From contig CP136065.1 of the NCBI GenBank assembly GCA_032622095.1, positions 60,991,094 to 61,055,093 of the forward strand: a stretch of 64,000 nucleotides of DNA, written 5' to 3'. The position numbers and the translations under genes are program-made. Below the pieces are notes generated by a model, which was not told the DNA's origin, did no database searches, and was given only the letters and a program-made list of their open reading frames with translations. Source of the DNA: Siphonodentalium dalli (lineage: Eukaryota; Mollusca; Scaphopoda; Gadilida; Siphonodentaliidae). Below, one piece after another: positions 53,601-62,940 of the stretch (within the stretch, counting starts at the first letter, position 1; every line of letters begins with the position of its first letter).

Positions 53601-56600
53601 ACAGGTATTTAGTTTGTAACTAAATCTAGAAATATATAATAGTAGCTCGTGGACCCCACTTCGTCCGGGATGTTCCCCTCTGATTTTCGGAGAAATGCGC
53701 GATTTAACCTTGAATTGACTATTTTAAAGGTGAAGGTCATGTCGGGGTCACGATTTGACCCGTCCAAAACACTCCCCGGACAAAAGTCACGACAAAAGTA
53801 CCCGTCGAAATCCGCCCGGCTTTATACCCGATTTGACCTTGAATTGACAATTTTGAATGTCAAGATCAGGTCATGGTCATGATTTGACCCACCCGAAACA
53901 CTCCTGGGACAAAAGTAACAGTAGGTATCAAATTTCGTTGAAATACTTCCGTTTTACCAGATTTGACCTTGAATTGATCTTTTTGAATGTCAAAGTCAGG
54001 TCGGGATCAAGATTTGACCCGTCCAAAATACTCCCTGGAAATAATTACCCCTAGGTATCAAATTTCGTCAAATCTGTCCGGCAGTTTTCCCGGCCATAGC
54101 TAACAGACAGACAAATGTCCAAAATATATATTAAACTAGCTGATGTACTCGACTTCGTTCGGGCTAGTTAGGGATTTTTTTTGTGATCGCCTCCATCTGG
54201 ACAGTACCCAGTATATACAGCGTCTGGCCAAACTCTTGTTCAATTGGTCCAGAAACATGCCTATATCAGCACGTTCGAGAACATGGTCCCACGTGAAATT
54301 GGACCCGTCCATATTGCTCCCGGGATCGAAGTAGTCCTACACACAAATTTTTAGTCGGATCGGTCAAGGTCCAGAAACATGCCTATGAGCTAGGTCAAGT
54401 TGACACGTTAAATACCAAATTCGAGCAGTGTTAGAGTCTATAACACATACACACATGCATTCACGCATACACACACACATACATACATACATACAGACAG
54501 GTGTTTCAAAATGTATAATCGATAGCTACAACAATTCTATGGTAGATAGTTCACGGCCGACCTGATGCATGCATCTTAGTTTTCTTGTTTCCTATTACAG
54601 TGACAAAAAATTCCAGGTAGGTCTGGGTAGGTAGGTAGGGATTTTTTTTTTTTTTTGGTAATATTTTTTTATTTTTTCCCCGAACAGTTAAGAAGTACAT
54701 TAATGCTTACTCTTTATACCTGCGTTAAGGCTGTCCATGTATATTGCAAGTAAACAGTTAATGTAGCACAATAATATAAGTATTGTCAATGTGGACAAAA
54801 AAATGACTCTCAACTATGCAGCTCTCTTGTAATTATTCTCTCAGTTTAGATTGTAGTGGCACATCTTACTCGGAGCACAATATTGACATATCAACAGATC
54901 CAAGACGAACACCATAATAGGGCTTTTCTATGACTTTATAATAACATAACTTGTATGATATTAATTCAAACCTCACTTAAATATTTGGTCATACGCCTCA
55001 GGACCTAAGACACACCTCCACTGGCAGGATATCTCACATGCGTCTCAGACACGTTGCACAGGGTGTAAATGTTCCTCAGACACCCCTCAATTGCATTGAA
55101 ATATAAAGTCCCACACCACACTGAAAATGGTACCCTAAGTCACACCTTGACTGAGGTACCACACCTCAGCATTCAAATTGCCCCCAACTTTGATGTTCCT
55201 TATACACACTGGCATATGTATGATTGTAAGTTTTATACACCCAAACAAACCAGTAGATAGTTTCATGTGCTTTTTAGTGCCCACCACAGAAGGGTATTTG
55301 ATATGGTAGACATGCAGTCATCTTTATAATGTCTGTATACATTCTAGTAACTATGCATGAACACTATGAATTCTTGATTGACTGGGGAGAGAAACTTTAA
55401 ATTCTGATATAGAACTTAATAGATATTGCTCTCTAACAGATAAGACTTCTTCCCACAAGACATGGGAGTTGAACAAACAAGATTACCACAGGCAGGTTTT
55501 AAAACTGCAGATTTATTGGTGAGATTGGGATTCATCTGCAACCACAAATGGACATGTATTTTAATAAAAGTAAATTGTTTTTGAAAATTCCATCTAAAAT
55601 TATTGCTGCTTAATGTAAACATAGTATATATTTAACGATATAGATGTGTTTACATGCCAATTACATGCATTAAACAAAACAAAACAAAAATTTGGGTTGA
55701 ACTTTAAAAAAAAAAAGTTCAGGTCGGCCCAATTTAGGCAGGTCGGTCGGGTAACCGGAAACACAGATGTTTTTTTTTTGCCTTATTCATGTGCTACATA
55801 ACTGTCAATTTTCATCTGGAACCAGTAGCATTGGTACATGGCAATGTGATCGGATTTAAAAGGCGAATTCCTGAGAGTTGGTTCGTAATCTGGATTTCTG
55901 AGAAGCATCATGCCTATATCCACACTAACTACCCCCCTAAGCACTGCCCTAAGTGTCATACACACCTTAACAATGATGCTGAACACTTTGAGGCAATTAT
56001 ATTGCAGAAATTTTGTAAGAGGAAAAAATTGCGACTACTCAGGAAAAAAGTGACTTTTTTCGCAGCTGAACCACCCACCCATGCAACCCGGCCTACTGTA
56101 TGGAAAAAAGTGGATGACCCCCCCCCCCCCCCCCTGGATTTAGATGGAAATATGGCATGTTGCCATTCATCGCAAAGCTCTCAATGAGAGCTTTCCGATG
56201 AATGGCAACAAGCCATATTTCCTATATTTACCCATAATTCTGCTGTGATTAAGGAGTCAATTATTTAGGGCATTACTGTACATTCATTTATTCTCATTTG
56301 AGACATTTGACACGCTCGTCCCACAAGGATATCAATCATAGTTGTTTTTTTTACCCTGTGCCAATGCATTCTCTTATATATGCGAGTCGACCATAGGTCG
56401 ACTCGCATATATAAGAGAATGCATTGGCCTAACAATTTTTTATCATTTTTTTTTAAATAAATGTTTCTTACAATTTTTAGGACATAAAATAAAAATCATC
56501 CATTACCCTGCAGGGAGCCCCACACATATATAGAAGCATATAGAAGAGTGTCGTCTGCTCATGTTTGTCTGGGGCTCTGTATGGGTGAAATTATAAAATT

Positions 56601-59600
56601 GTTAAAGAATACAAGAAAAAATTATGGTTGACTCGCATATATAAGAGAATGTATTGGCACAGGGTAAAAAAATCCCGTCTTACGACTGCATTTGATATGG
56701 CGGATTGATGGGTGAGTGTTATGTATGCTTGGGTTTGTTGATGGGTGGATGGAGGGATCGATCGATCGACCGATGTATGGATGGATTAATGAATGGGTGG
56801 GTAGTTCACTAGTTTGTGATTGGTTGGCTATGGATGGATGGATTTACTGAGTATAGGGAAATGGTAGCTTAAATGTAACACATTTGAACTTTGAAGACAT
56901 ATATATAATCTCTATATTGCATATTTGATAAACAGCCTTCTTAGTGCACAAATGAACACAAACTTTACAATATACTATGAATTCAAACTGTTAAGTGATA
57001 TGCAATTGTTATGCAATATGATAGTTACCACATGACATGCAAAACATGAAATACGTCACAATATTACATCATTACATGTGCTCACATTATTGGTACGCGA
57101 CACTTTTTCTTAGTTTTAAAATTGAGCCTTGTTTCTTGATGATTTCTTTGAATGGCTTCTGTTATGTTTGAATTTGAATTTGATGTAATGGAAACTGCAC
57201 ATTATTTTGGTGCGACAAGTACATTGTATATGAAGGCTTCCATAAAAACCGTGCAAGTGTTTTGTGTTCCAAAACCTCGTATAATATTTTACATCTTTTC
57301 TGAATTTACAAAAAAGTCCAATGAAAAATGTGATGTTTAGTCGTGCCAAAAAAAGCAGCTTTCTGATTGGATTTCAGCCCCGGTAAGAATTTACCTGATT
57401 TAATCGATGTCGCAGATTCCGAAACCGGAAAAACAATTTCATGCCAAAACCAGTTTTATGAGGTCTTTGGATATAGTATCTACAAAGGCAAAGCATCATA
57501 TTGTACATGTATACATGTAGATAGCGCTCTGTCTTCTGCAGATTCTCCAACTAGTGCAGGCAATCCAAGAGAAGTGATGTTCCAGAAACGAGAGAATCAA
57601 CAAATCACAGATGAGAACCATTTACTCAAGCTCAAAGTCGAAATGCTCCTTGATCTGGTAAATAATGGAGACTCTAATCTTGACCTTTTCTTTTCTAAAA
57701 TGGTTTAATTCCCTATTAATTTATAAAATTGTAGCAAATAATACAAGTTCAGAGGTTTTGCCATTCATTAGCTGAAAATGTTTAGATACATGTATGCGTT
57801 CAACAAGCTGTCTGACCATTAGTTGAACTTATTATCTGAACTTTTTCTAATCATTAATCATTAAAGGGAAAGGAAACTCTCCCATGACGAAAAGACATAT
57901 TGCTTGTAAAGGTTAGTTTGAGACGCCTTACCTCCGATTTTGTGTGGAGATTTGTGCTGAAATTTACACACGAACAGAGAACAGCTTGCTTAATGACTAT
58001 ACCTGCACAAGCAATTATGCCAGGAACTTGAAGCCGTGATTTTGGAAGAAATATTATCTCCCTTTATACTTTGTGACATCACTGCCACACTTGGTTGTTT
58101 AAACGTATTGCATACGATAGTATGTTTTTATATATGAAAATATATAAAACAGCAGAGTGAAGGTCTGTTGTACACAATCAATGATTATCTGTTGTTAATA
58201 AATTATAGTTTAATTCACCAATGGTTGTTTGTTTGTCATATTTGCACGTATAGAAGTCATGTGAATTTGGCCAAGATTGTCACATTCCAAGTGTTATGCT
58301 ATCATAATTAACTGGCCGTAAAATTAATTGTTCAATATTATAACATAAATCATTTTGGCTTATAATACATGTATGTAGTCCTTAATAGGCTGTGATTACT
58401 TGGATTTGCAGACTAACATGCCAAAATAATTTTATTGTGATAGCCTTAATAAATATCTGTACTAAAGATGAGTAACGCAGGAAGTGGGGCTGTGACGTAA
58501 TGATCTTATATATATGGACTCCAACTTATTTAGTGGGAATTTTGAATTACGTGATGTGATATTGTTGTGTTTGAGGCTTTGAGCATAACTGAGAAATGAG
58601 AGCTGATTCATGGCACCATGGTTGATATACTAAATATATTAAACGCCTGATTTGTTGAGGGTTTCCTTCCCCTTTAAATTGTATGTGATACCAAATTTTT
58701 TCTCATGTTTGTTTTGGGGAAATAAATACAAAATCAAGTTAGTCAATGGGCTTCACGATGATCTCTATTGCGGTAGCATAGTCTTGTACAATTTCTTGTT
58801 TTGTGTTATATTGTAATCAGTGTCTTGTGATCTTCCCACCTGGATTGAACATTGATGCTGACCTTAGCCCATTGTCATCTTGTGGCTTAATATGAATTCA
58901 TGATTGAGTCAAGTAATGCATCCATTTAACGGCTGCTCAGGAAACCCTGCAAATGCAATAACAGTTGCCGTGCTGATATTATTTCTTATCTCACAACTTT
59001 CGTAATTCATTTTGTATTTAATTTAGTAATATGCTAAAACATTCTCTCCATTTGCAGATGATGCTGTTTCAACTGGTTTAAAGGCCCACTTAATTTAGGG
59101 TCACCGATTATTTATTTTTTATAGTGCCTTGAAATATGGTTTTAATAATAATCAATGCCATATAATATTATTAAAATACTATAATTGACCACCATTTGTA
59201 ATGTTTGTGTCTCAGAAGATGCCCATAGAGAAATAAAAAACAGCTGAAATAAAAAAAAAGATTTCCCCTGTTATGGCTCCCAGAATGCAACAGTATTCAA
59301 ACTGAAAATTTATTTTCAATGGAAGGGGATTAACTCTATATTTAAGATATAGAGTTAGTCCCCCTCCATTGAAAATAATACACTTAGCCCTACAATTCAG
59401 ATGAAACTTAAGCACAAAAACATGTCGGTAACTCAACAAAAACAAAATGTTCTCAGTTTATTACACCAGATAAGTCGATAATACAATGTTTTGGAGCTTC
59501 CTCTTTCAAATGGTATATAACATGGCATATATTTTATATACTAGTACAGTAATGCTCTAATTAATCGACCTCTTAACCACAGCAGTATTATGTGTAACTT

Positions 59601-60102
59601 TTCAGGATTTAGTCGGAAATATGGCTTGTTGCCATTCATCGGAAAGCTCGCCGAAAGCTTTCCGATGAATGGCAACAAGCCATATTTCCGACTAAATCCT
59701 GAAAAGTTACCCATAATTCTGCTGTGGTTAAGGAGTCGATTATTTAGGGCATTACTGTATTCTTACACGAACGTGTCCTATAGTGTCACTCTACACGTAT
59801 AGGTCATGATCAACTAAAACATTCGCGACCGGGTGGCTTACTCAAACTGAAAGTCAGAGTTAAGTCCCTTGCAATGCTGGTCTGACCTCTGCCAACACGC
59901 ACACAGAATGTGAGGATATCACTCATTTTCAAAGAGGTCGATTAATTAGAGCATTACAGTATGTTATCTGGGGGTTCAAAAATTAAGTGGGCCTTTAATG
60001 CCTCTCTTTTTTTCTATTTATCTTCAGTTGGCAGAACAAACAGCTAATGCTAATTATCTGGAGAGTGAACTCAGACAGCTAAGAGGAACAAAGAAGAGAT
60101 GA
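48300..60102 (+). CDS. CBY1: Chibby homolog (beta-catenin antagonist / ciliary basal body protein), three coding exons
   Basis: Chibby binds beta-catenin and limits Wnt transcriptional output, and in ciliated cells it sits at the distal appendages of the basal body and helps ciliogenesis. Exons 48300-48489, 57542-57657 and 60028-60102 join in frame (381 bases) into a 126-residue protein, the same length as human Chibby as I recall it. The N-terminus has LFGNKFSPKKTPPR, a 14-3-3-type region around RTKSLSNL, and the FENGMWV block. The middle exon gives the coiled coil (REVMFQKRENQQITDENHLL). The end has LESELRQL and a basic KKR tail. All splice sites are GT/AG. Intron 1 is 9 kb and full of transposons. 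A non-coding 5' exon is implied. Confidence 0.95.
48780..48885. repeat. Hairpin repeat, GCAGAATGAGGTCCCC family, copy 1
   Basis: TTTGCAGAATGAGGTCCCCA and GATGGTGAGTTTAGTGATGC face ATTCACCCTCTGGGGACCT after a short loop. Same family as 62525 and 62835. It lies in Chibby intron 1. Confidence 0.8.
48886..49245. repeat. Imperfect tandem duplication, about 190-base unit
   Basis: ACTACGGGTTTCGTCCATTC, ACAGAGTTACGGCCCACG and AACATTTCAGCCTGTAACT (48888-48985) recur as ACTGCGGGCTTCATCCATTC, CCAGAGTTACGGCCCTTA and AACATTTCAGCTTGTAACT (49061-49165). Part of a decayed dispersed repeat. Confidence 0.75.
49246..50530. other. Chibby intron 1, no gene seen
   Basis: AT-rich intronic sequence without defined elements before the interrupted MITE at 50.53 kb. 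Confidence 0.45.
50666..50696 (+). repeat. 31-base C homopolymer
   Basis: A run of about 31 Cs within CACCACCC...CTATTTGAAGG. In copy 1 the same site holds only six Cs (19456-19466), so this tract expanded, or is a sequencing or assembly artefact. Confidence 0.85.
51887..52183. repeat. Tandem duplication, about 175-base period
   Basis: GAGACATACATAATTTATAA, ACTGTTAACAAAAGATATCA and AAAACATTGAGGTAAGCATC recur at 52076-52175 with few changes. Confidence 0.85.
52184..53641. other. Part of the composite insertion, no gene seen
   Basis: Unassigned sequence. Open frames on both strands around 52770-53175 show no recognisable family. Confidence 0.4.
53642..54135 (-). mobile_element. Helitron-like element E5 (E4 subfamily), minus strand
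   Basis: On the minus strand it starts with an AATATATATTTTGGACATTT leader and CTGTCTGT, contains three modules with GACGGGTCAAATC and TCAATTCAAGGTTAAAT-like words, and ends CATCCCGGACGAAGTGGGGT, CCACGAGCTAC. The last base of CTRR is changed. Confidence 0.72.
54136..54522 (-). mobile_element. Helitron-like element E6, minus strand, abutting E5
   Basis: On the minus strand it begins TCGATTATACATTTTGAAAC, ACCTGTCTGTATGTATG and ends TAGCCCGAACGAAGTCGAGT, ACATCAGCTAG|T. It joins E5 head to tail, repeating on the other strand the arrangement of E1-E4. Confidence 0.72.
56344..56672. mobile_element. Hairpin MITE with TTTTTTACCCTGTGCC ends
   Basis: Left end TTTTTTTTACCCTGTGCC and right end GGCACAGGGTAAAAAAA. 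Next to the left end is a perfect palindrome CCAATGCATTCTCTTATATA, TGCGAGTCGACC (56361-56428); the right end retains one arm of the same motif. Related to 60649-61039. Confidence 0.8.
56673..57541. other. Chibby intron 1, right end
   Basis: Contains a simple ATGGATGGATGGGTGG-like stretch with GATCGATCGATCG (about 56720-56845), otherwise unassigned up to the Chibby exon. The segment 57416-57541 is open in the Chibby frame and may be an alternative exon extension. Confidence 0.5.
57542..57657 (+). CDS. CBY1: Chibby second coding exon (coiled coil)
   Basis: The acceptor is TCTTCTGCAG and the donor CTG|GTAAAT. With the G from exon 1 it reads DSPTSAGNPREVMFQKREN, then QQITDENHLLKLKVEMLLDL, leucine heptads of the Chibby coiled coil that mediates dimerisation. 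An upstream in-frame acceptor at 57415 would add 42 codons. The shorter form matches the family length best. Confidence 0.93.
57865..58673. mobile_element. TTAA element, AGGGAAAGGAAACTCTCCC family
   Basis: The left end AGGGAAAGGAAACTCTC follows TTAA (57861-57864); the right end GAGGGTTTCCTTCCCCT precedes TTAA (58674-58677). It is a further family starting TTAAAGG. It lies in Chibby intron 2 and has no coding capacity. Confidence 0.8.
58678..59077. other. Chibby intron 2, no gene seen
   Basis: Unassigned sequence between two TTAA elements. Confidence 0.45.
59082..59994. mobile_element. TTAA family II MITE (GGCCCAC), copy C with a nested MITE
   Basis: AGGCCCACTTAATTTAGGGT at the left, AAAATTAAGTGGGCCT at the right, TTAA on both sides (59078-59081, 59995-59998). 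Its centre matches copies A and B up to ATATTTTATATAC, then a TA-flanked palindromic MITE interrupts it. The right end lies about 30 bases before the acceptor of the last Chibby exon. Confidence 0.9.
59547..59959. mobile_element. Palindromic TA-flanked MITE nested in copy C
   Basis: The inner part 59547-59757 is a near-perfect palindrome (CAGTAATGCTCTAATTAATC … GATTATTTAGGGCATTACTG, centre GGAAAGCTCGCCGAAAGCTTTCC). A second right end AAGAGGTCGATTAATTAGAG, CATTACAG at 59932-59959 matches the left end better than the inner one, with TA on the outside. The element is therefore either a composite or one palindrome inserted in a longer relative. Confidence 0.85.
60028..60102 (+). CDS. CBY1: Chibby last coding exon
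   Basis: The acceptor is TTTATCTTCAG. The exon encodes LAEQTANANYLESELRQLRG then TKKR and TGA (60100-60102), aligning with the family's LSESTAESHLMEKELDELR tail and terminal basic residues, which carry the nuclear localisation signal in vertebrates. Possible poly(A) signals AATAAA follow at 60417, 60682 and 61401; which is used cannot be told. Confidence 0.94.
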   Translation: MAEQTANANYLESELRQLRGTKKR

Positions 60103-60648
60103 TTAACTCTGTCCTGTCTCAAGTGTCAAAGCTGTGATCACATATCATCTGTTACCGCCATGGGACTGACTGATTATAGACATAAATCAAAGTGAACAAA
60201 ACTGGCAACATATATAATGTATGGCGAGAATCGGGAATATATGCCAAAATCAGCTTCTGTTTGTCAAAACGGAAGGACCATATAAAGGAGTTTTCTCTAT
60301 TAGACTAATATTCATTGTATTTGTTGTTAATGCAAATCCCAAGAAGGCATACTTGGTCAAATTCTATTATTTACCAAATATATTAAACTTTCAATTTGTT
60401 TTTCGATAGTTTTAAAATAAAAATTTTAACGTCATTACACACAGCATGTTTGTGTTGCTACTGGTGTCTAGATGTCTGTTGCAGATTTAAATCATACAAC
60501 AAGTTTCTTTTGGTTTTAATGTTTCAATATACTGACCCATTGGGGGTGATTCATGCATTTGAAGCAACCAAAAACATACCGAATAATTTTGACATGGTCA
60601 GTTCATTTCCATTAATTTTGACCATTAGAGAGATGGAATATGTTTTAA

Positions 60649-61039
60649 CCCTTTACCCAACAAACCGGCCAAAACCGGCCAAATAAAGCTTCAACAGCCT
60701 AAAATATCTTCGGTCTGTCTCAATAGAACCATACACATATGGATATCATTGGAACCGGCTCCTTGACCACATTGTGATAGTTACAGTTAGCCCGGTGCCA
60801 ATGCATTCTCTTATATATGCGAGTCGACCATAGGTCGCCTCGCATATATAAGAGAATGCATTGGCCTAAAAAATATCTTTTTTTAACACTTTTTACCATT
60901 TTTTCTTACATTCTTTAACAATTTTATAATTTTTAATGTGTTAAGCCAATGCATTCTCTTATATATGCGAGGCGACCTATGGTCGACTCGCATATATAAG
61001 AGAATGCATTGGCACAGGGCCGTTCTGTTGGGTAAAGGG
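60649..61039. mobile_element. TTAA element CCCTTTACCC with double hairpins
   Basis: CCCTTTACCCAACA at the left and TGTTGGGTAAAGGG at the right, flanked by TTAA (60645-60648, 61040-61043). Inside, two perfect palindromes (CCAATGCATTCTCTTATATA, TGCGAGTCGACC and mirror) at 60799-60865 and 60953-61014 face each other. TTAACCCTTT ends suggest a piggyBac-like MITE. It lies in the 3' flank of Chibby and contains an AATAAA (60682). Confidence 0.88.
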
Positions 61040-61043
61040 TTAA

Positions 61044-61877
61044 TAGATGCATTGTCCTAAACTTATGGGTGATGCCAATAATGTCACATACCGGTACTCA
61101 ATGTGTAGCATATGACAGTAACAATGATTTTGAATGTGTGGTATGAGGCGCATCACACACCATCTGATATGGCTTATCTGAGGGGCAAGCACTCCACTAT
61201 TGGCCTGTGTAAATGGTCTTCTCAACATCCCCTGGAAACTTGGAACCCTGTGGGCAGTTTGAAAACAGTATTTGTTTAAAATACAACTTGGTGTAAGGTG
61301 CAAGTTCCATGCTTAATGTCCTAGTTAATTGAATTTGATGATTGTATATTGTCCATATCATGTAGAATTGTAGATATTTTCTTATTTATATATGCATGTA
61401 AATAAAATAACTTGTAATAACAATAGAAATATTAAGAAGTTGTCATTTCTTCTATGATTTTCCCTATCGCCTATGTAACTTACGTTTGCCTGAAGTTAGC
61501 TGGCAATATTTTAAAGCATATGCTCACAGTTCAGTGTTAACTTCCACAAGTGTCCTACGTAAAATTTTGTTCATCAATTTGTCCAAGATATGAAAATTCA
61601 CAAAATTCAGTACTGTTAAGGAGGGGCCCAATCGTGAATTTCCAAAACATTAATTTCAAATTATCAATTTGAAGGGGGAAATCATTATCCTGTAACAAAT
61701 GTATGCTATTTTACTACAACAACACCTGTTCACCCTCACAATATGAGAGATATGTTCTAATTATGTAAAAAAAAATTAAAAAATAATCATATTCAAACGT
61801 TTCAAAACATGAACTTTTCGATATTCTGACAGGGAACTGTATAAAATTGAAACAAAATGCTGGTAATATAGTTCTTA
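61044..61877. other. Downstream of Chibby, no gene seen
   Basis: Unassigned AT-rich sequence with a possible poly(A) signal at 61401. Confidence 0.45.
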
Positions 61878-61881
61878 TTAA

Positions 61882-62202
61882 CCCTTTAATGACTGGAGCT
61901 ACACTGGTGCAGCATTAAACATCCTGTGCTGGTGCATTCTCTTATATATGCGCTCGTCGTGATATGGCTTTGTTGCTAAAACGACGTTAAACCCCAATCA
62001 ATCAATCTTATATATGCAAGTCTCCCATAGAGTGCCTCACCCATATAAGAGAATGCACTGTCTTACAAGGTCAATATTAATATTGTTACGCCAATTTATT
62101 GTCATATATGCGAGGATTCCCATGGGAGACTAACATATATAAGAGAAGCATTGTTGGCACAGGGTTTTCACAAGATTTCAGGATGCTCCAGTCATGGAAG
62201 GG
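61882..62202. mobile_element. Second TTAA element of the CCCTTT/CATTCTCTTATATATG family, diverged
   Basis: CCCTTTAATGACTGGAGC at the left and GCTCCAGTCATGGAAGGG at the right, TTAA on both sides (61878-61881, 62203-62206). The internal GCATTCTCTTATATATGCG hairpins are degraded and one is interrupted by a SINE-like tail. Confidence 0.8.
61952..62008 (+). repeat. SINE-like 3' tail
   Basis: CGTCGTGATATGGCTTTGTTGCTAAAACG is followed by ACGTTAAACCCCAATCAATCAATC. A GACGTTAAACCCCAA tail with short CAAT repeats is a common ending of tRNA-derived SINEs in marine invertebrates. Only the tail is present, lodged in the hairpin of the TTAA element. Confidence 0.55.
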
Positions 62203-62206
62203 TTAA

Positions 62207-62515
62207 TACCTATTCCGTAATATATTTCACAGTAGATGATGGTCCCAGCTCAAGATTGCATGACTTTTGTGAGATGATTGTGCTTTGTGTCACTTACAAT
62301 CATGGAATTTTTCCCAGGAAATTAATTCAATGTCGATTTCTAAATAAACTCACAAAAGTCTCTTGAATCATGCAATATCAATACTGTGAAAGAACTATTT
62401 TTATAGGAAGGCATATGTCTGGGCAACAGACCATAAATTGTGTTGCCCTTATTATTAGTTTTTGCTGATATGGTATCAATAAAGAGCATTTGTCTCAAAC
62501 CTGCAAATAGTTTGC
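62207..62515. other. Intergenic with one weak stem
   Basis: CAAGATTGCATGACTTTTGTGAG (about 62252) and CTCACAAAAGTCTCTTGAATCATGC (62350) form an imperfect stem with a 75-base loop. Nothing else is seen. Confidence 0.45.
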
Positions 62516-62517
62516 CT

Positions 62518-62625
62518 CTCATTTGCAGAATGAGGTCCCTAGAAGGTGAATTTATTGATGCTATCATGCACAGGGGGCTAGCATCACCAAATTCACCCTC
62601 TTAGGATCTCATTCTGCATGGCCTC
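62518..62625. repeat. Hairpin repeat, GCAGAATGAGGTCCCC family, copy 2
   Basis: TTTGCAGAATGAGGTCCCTA and GGTGAATTTATTGATGCTA face TAGCATCACCAAATTCACCC, TCTTAGGATCTCATTCTGC. A diverged palindrome. Confidence 0.82.
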
Positions 62626-62834
62626 ATCTGTTATGGGAGACATAGACTCAGATTGAAGTTCCCAAATGGTGAATATTGTGATGTACACCTGTTGCGAACC
62701 TCTATTATGCAATGTGTCGTCTGCCAATTTGGGGATATAGAGAAACTAAACTAAAAAAGAAATATAATCTATGTGAAGAAGTTTACATATAAATTTGATA
62801 ATAAAGAAACTTTCCAGAGAAGATGAGGCCAAAG

Positions 62835-62935
62835 CAGAATGAGGTCCCCAGAGGGTGAATTTAGTGATGCTAGCCCGCTATGCGGATTAGCATCACTAAA
62901 TTCACCCTCTGGGGACCTCATTCTGCAAATGACAG
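62835..62935. repeat. Hairpin repeat, GCAGAATGAGGTCCCC family, copy 3 (near perfect)
   Basis: GCAGAATGAGGTCCCCAGAG, GGTGAATTTAGTGATGCTA at 62836-62874, then an exact mirror to 62928 after a short CCGCTATGCGG-type loop. The perfection suggests recent origin or gene-conversion-like repair. Confidence 0.9.
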
Positions 62936-62940
62936 GCACA

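Larger units (their letters stand above)
51150..55783. mobile_element. Composite insertion inside hAT-like copy 2
   Basis: Defined by absence from copy 1. The left border GGTTTAGGCCAAAAAAAAAA and right border TTTTTTTTTGCC are loosely inverted, both with GGCCAATTTGG/CCAATTTAGG-like words and CCGGTTAC/GTAACCGG. A second such motif (GGTAGGTAGGTAGGGATTTT) lies at 54.63 kb. It contains a 175-base tandem duplication and two Helitron-like elements. Whether it is one or several insertions is unresolved. Confidence 0.55.
50589..56136. mobile_element. hAT-like non-autonomous element, copy 2, expanded by nested insertions
   Basis: CAGGGGGGGGGG...TTCAGAAAAAAGTGACATGA at the left and a GGAAAAAAGTGGATGACCCC…CCTG end at the right; GATTTAG on both sides (50582-50588 and 56137-56143). 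The first 560 and last 360 bases match copy 1 (19393-20955) in order. About 4.6 kb between 51.15 and 55.78 kb are absent from copy 1 and are later insertions. No transposase is visible. Confidence 0.85.
50533..56278. mobile_element. Palindromic TA-flanked MITE split by a 5.5-kb insertion
   Basis: Left half at 50533-50588 (CATTAATGCCCTAAATAATC, GACTCCTTAACCACAGCAGA) and right half at 56137-56278 (hairpin GATGAATGGCAACAAGCCAT, then TAAGGAGTCAATTATTTAGG, GCATTACTG), bordered by TA. The halves together equal the uninterrupted copy at 59547-59757. A TA duplication points to the Tc1/mariner group. Confidence 0.88.
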
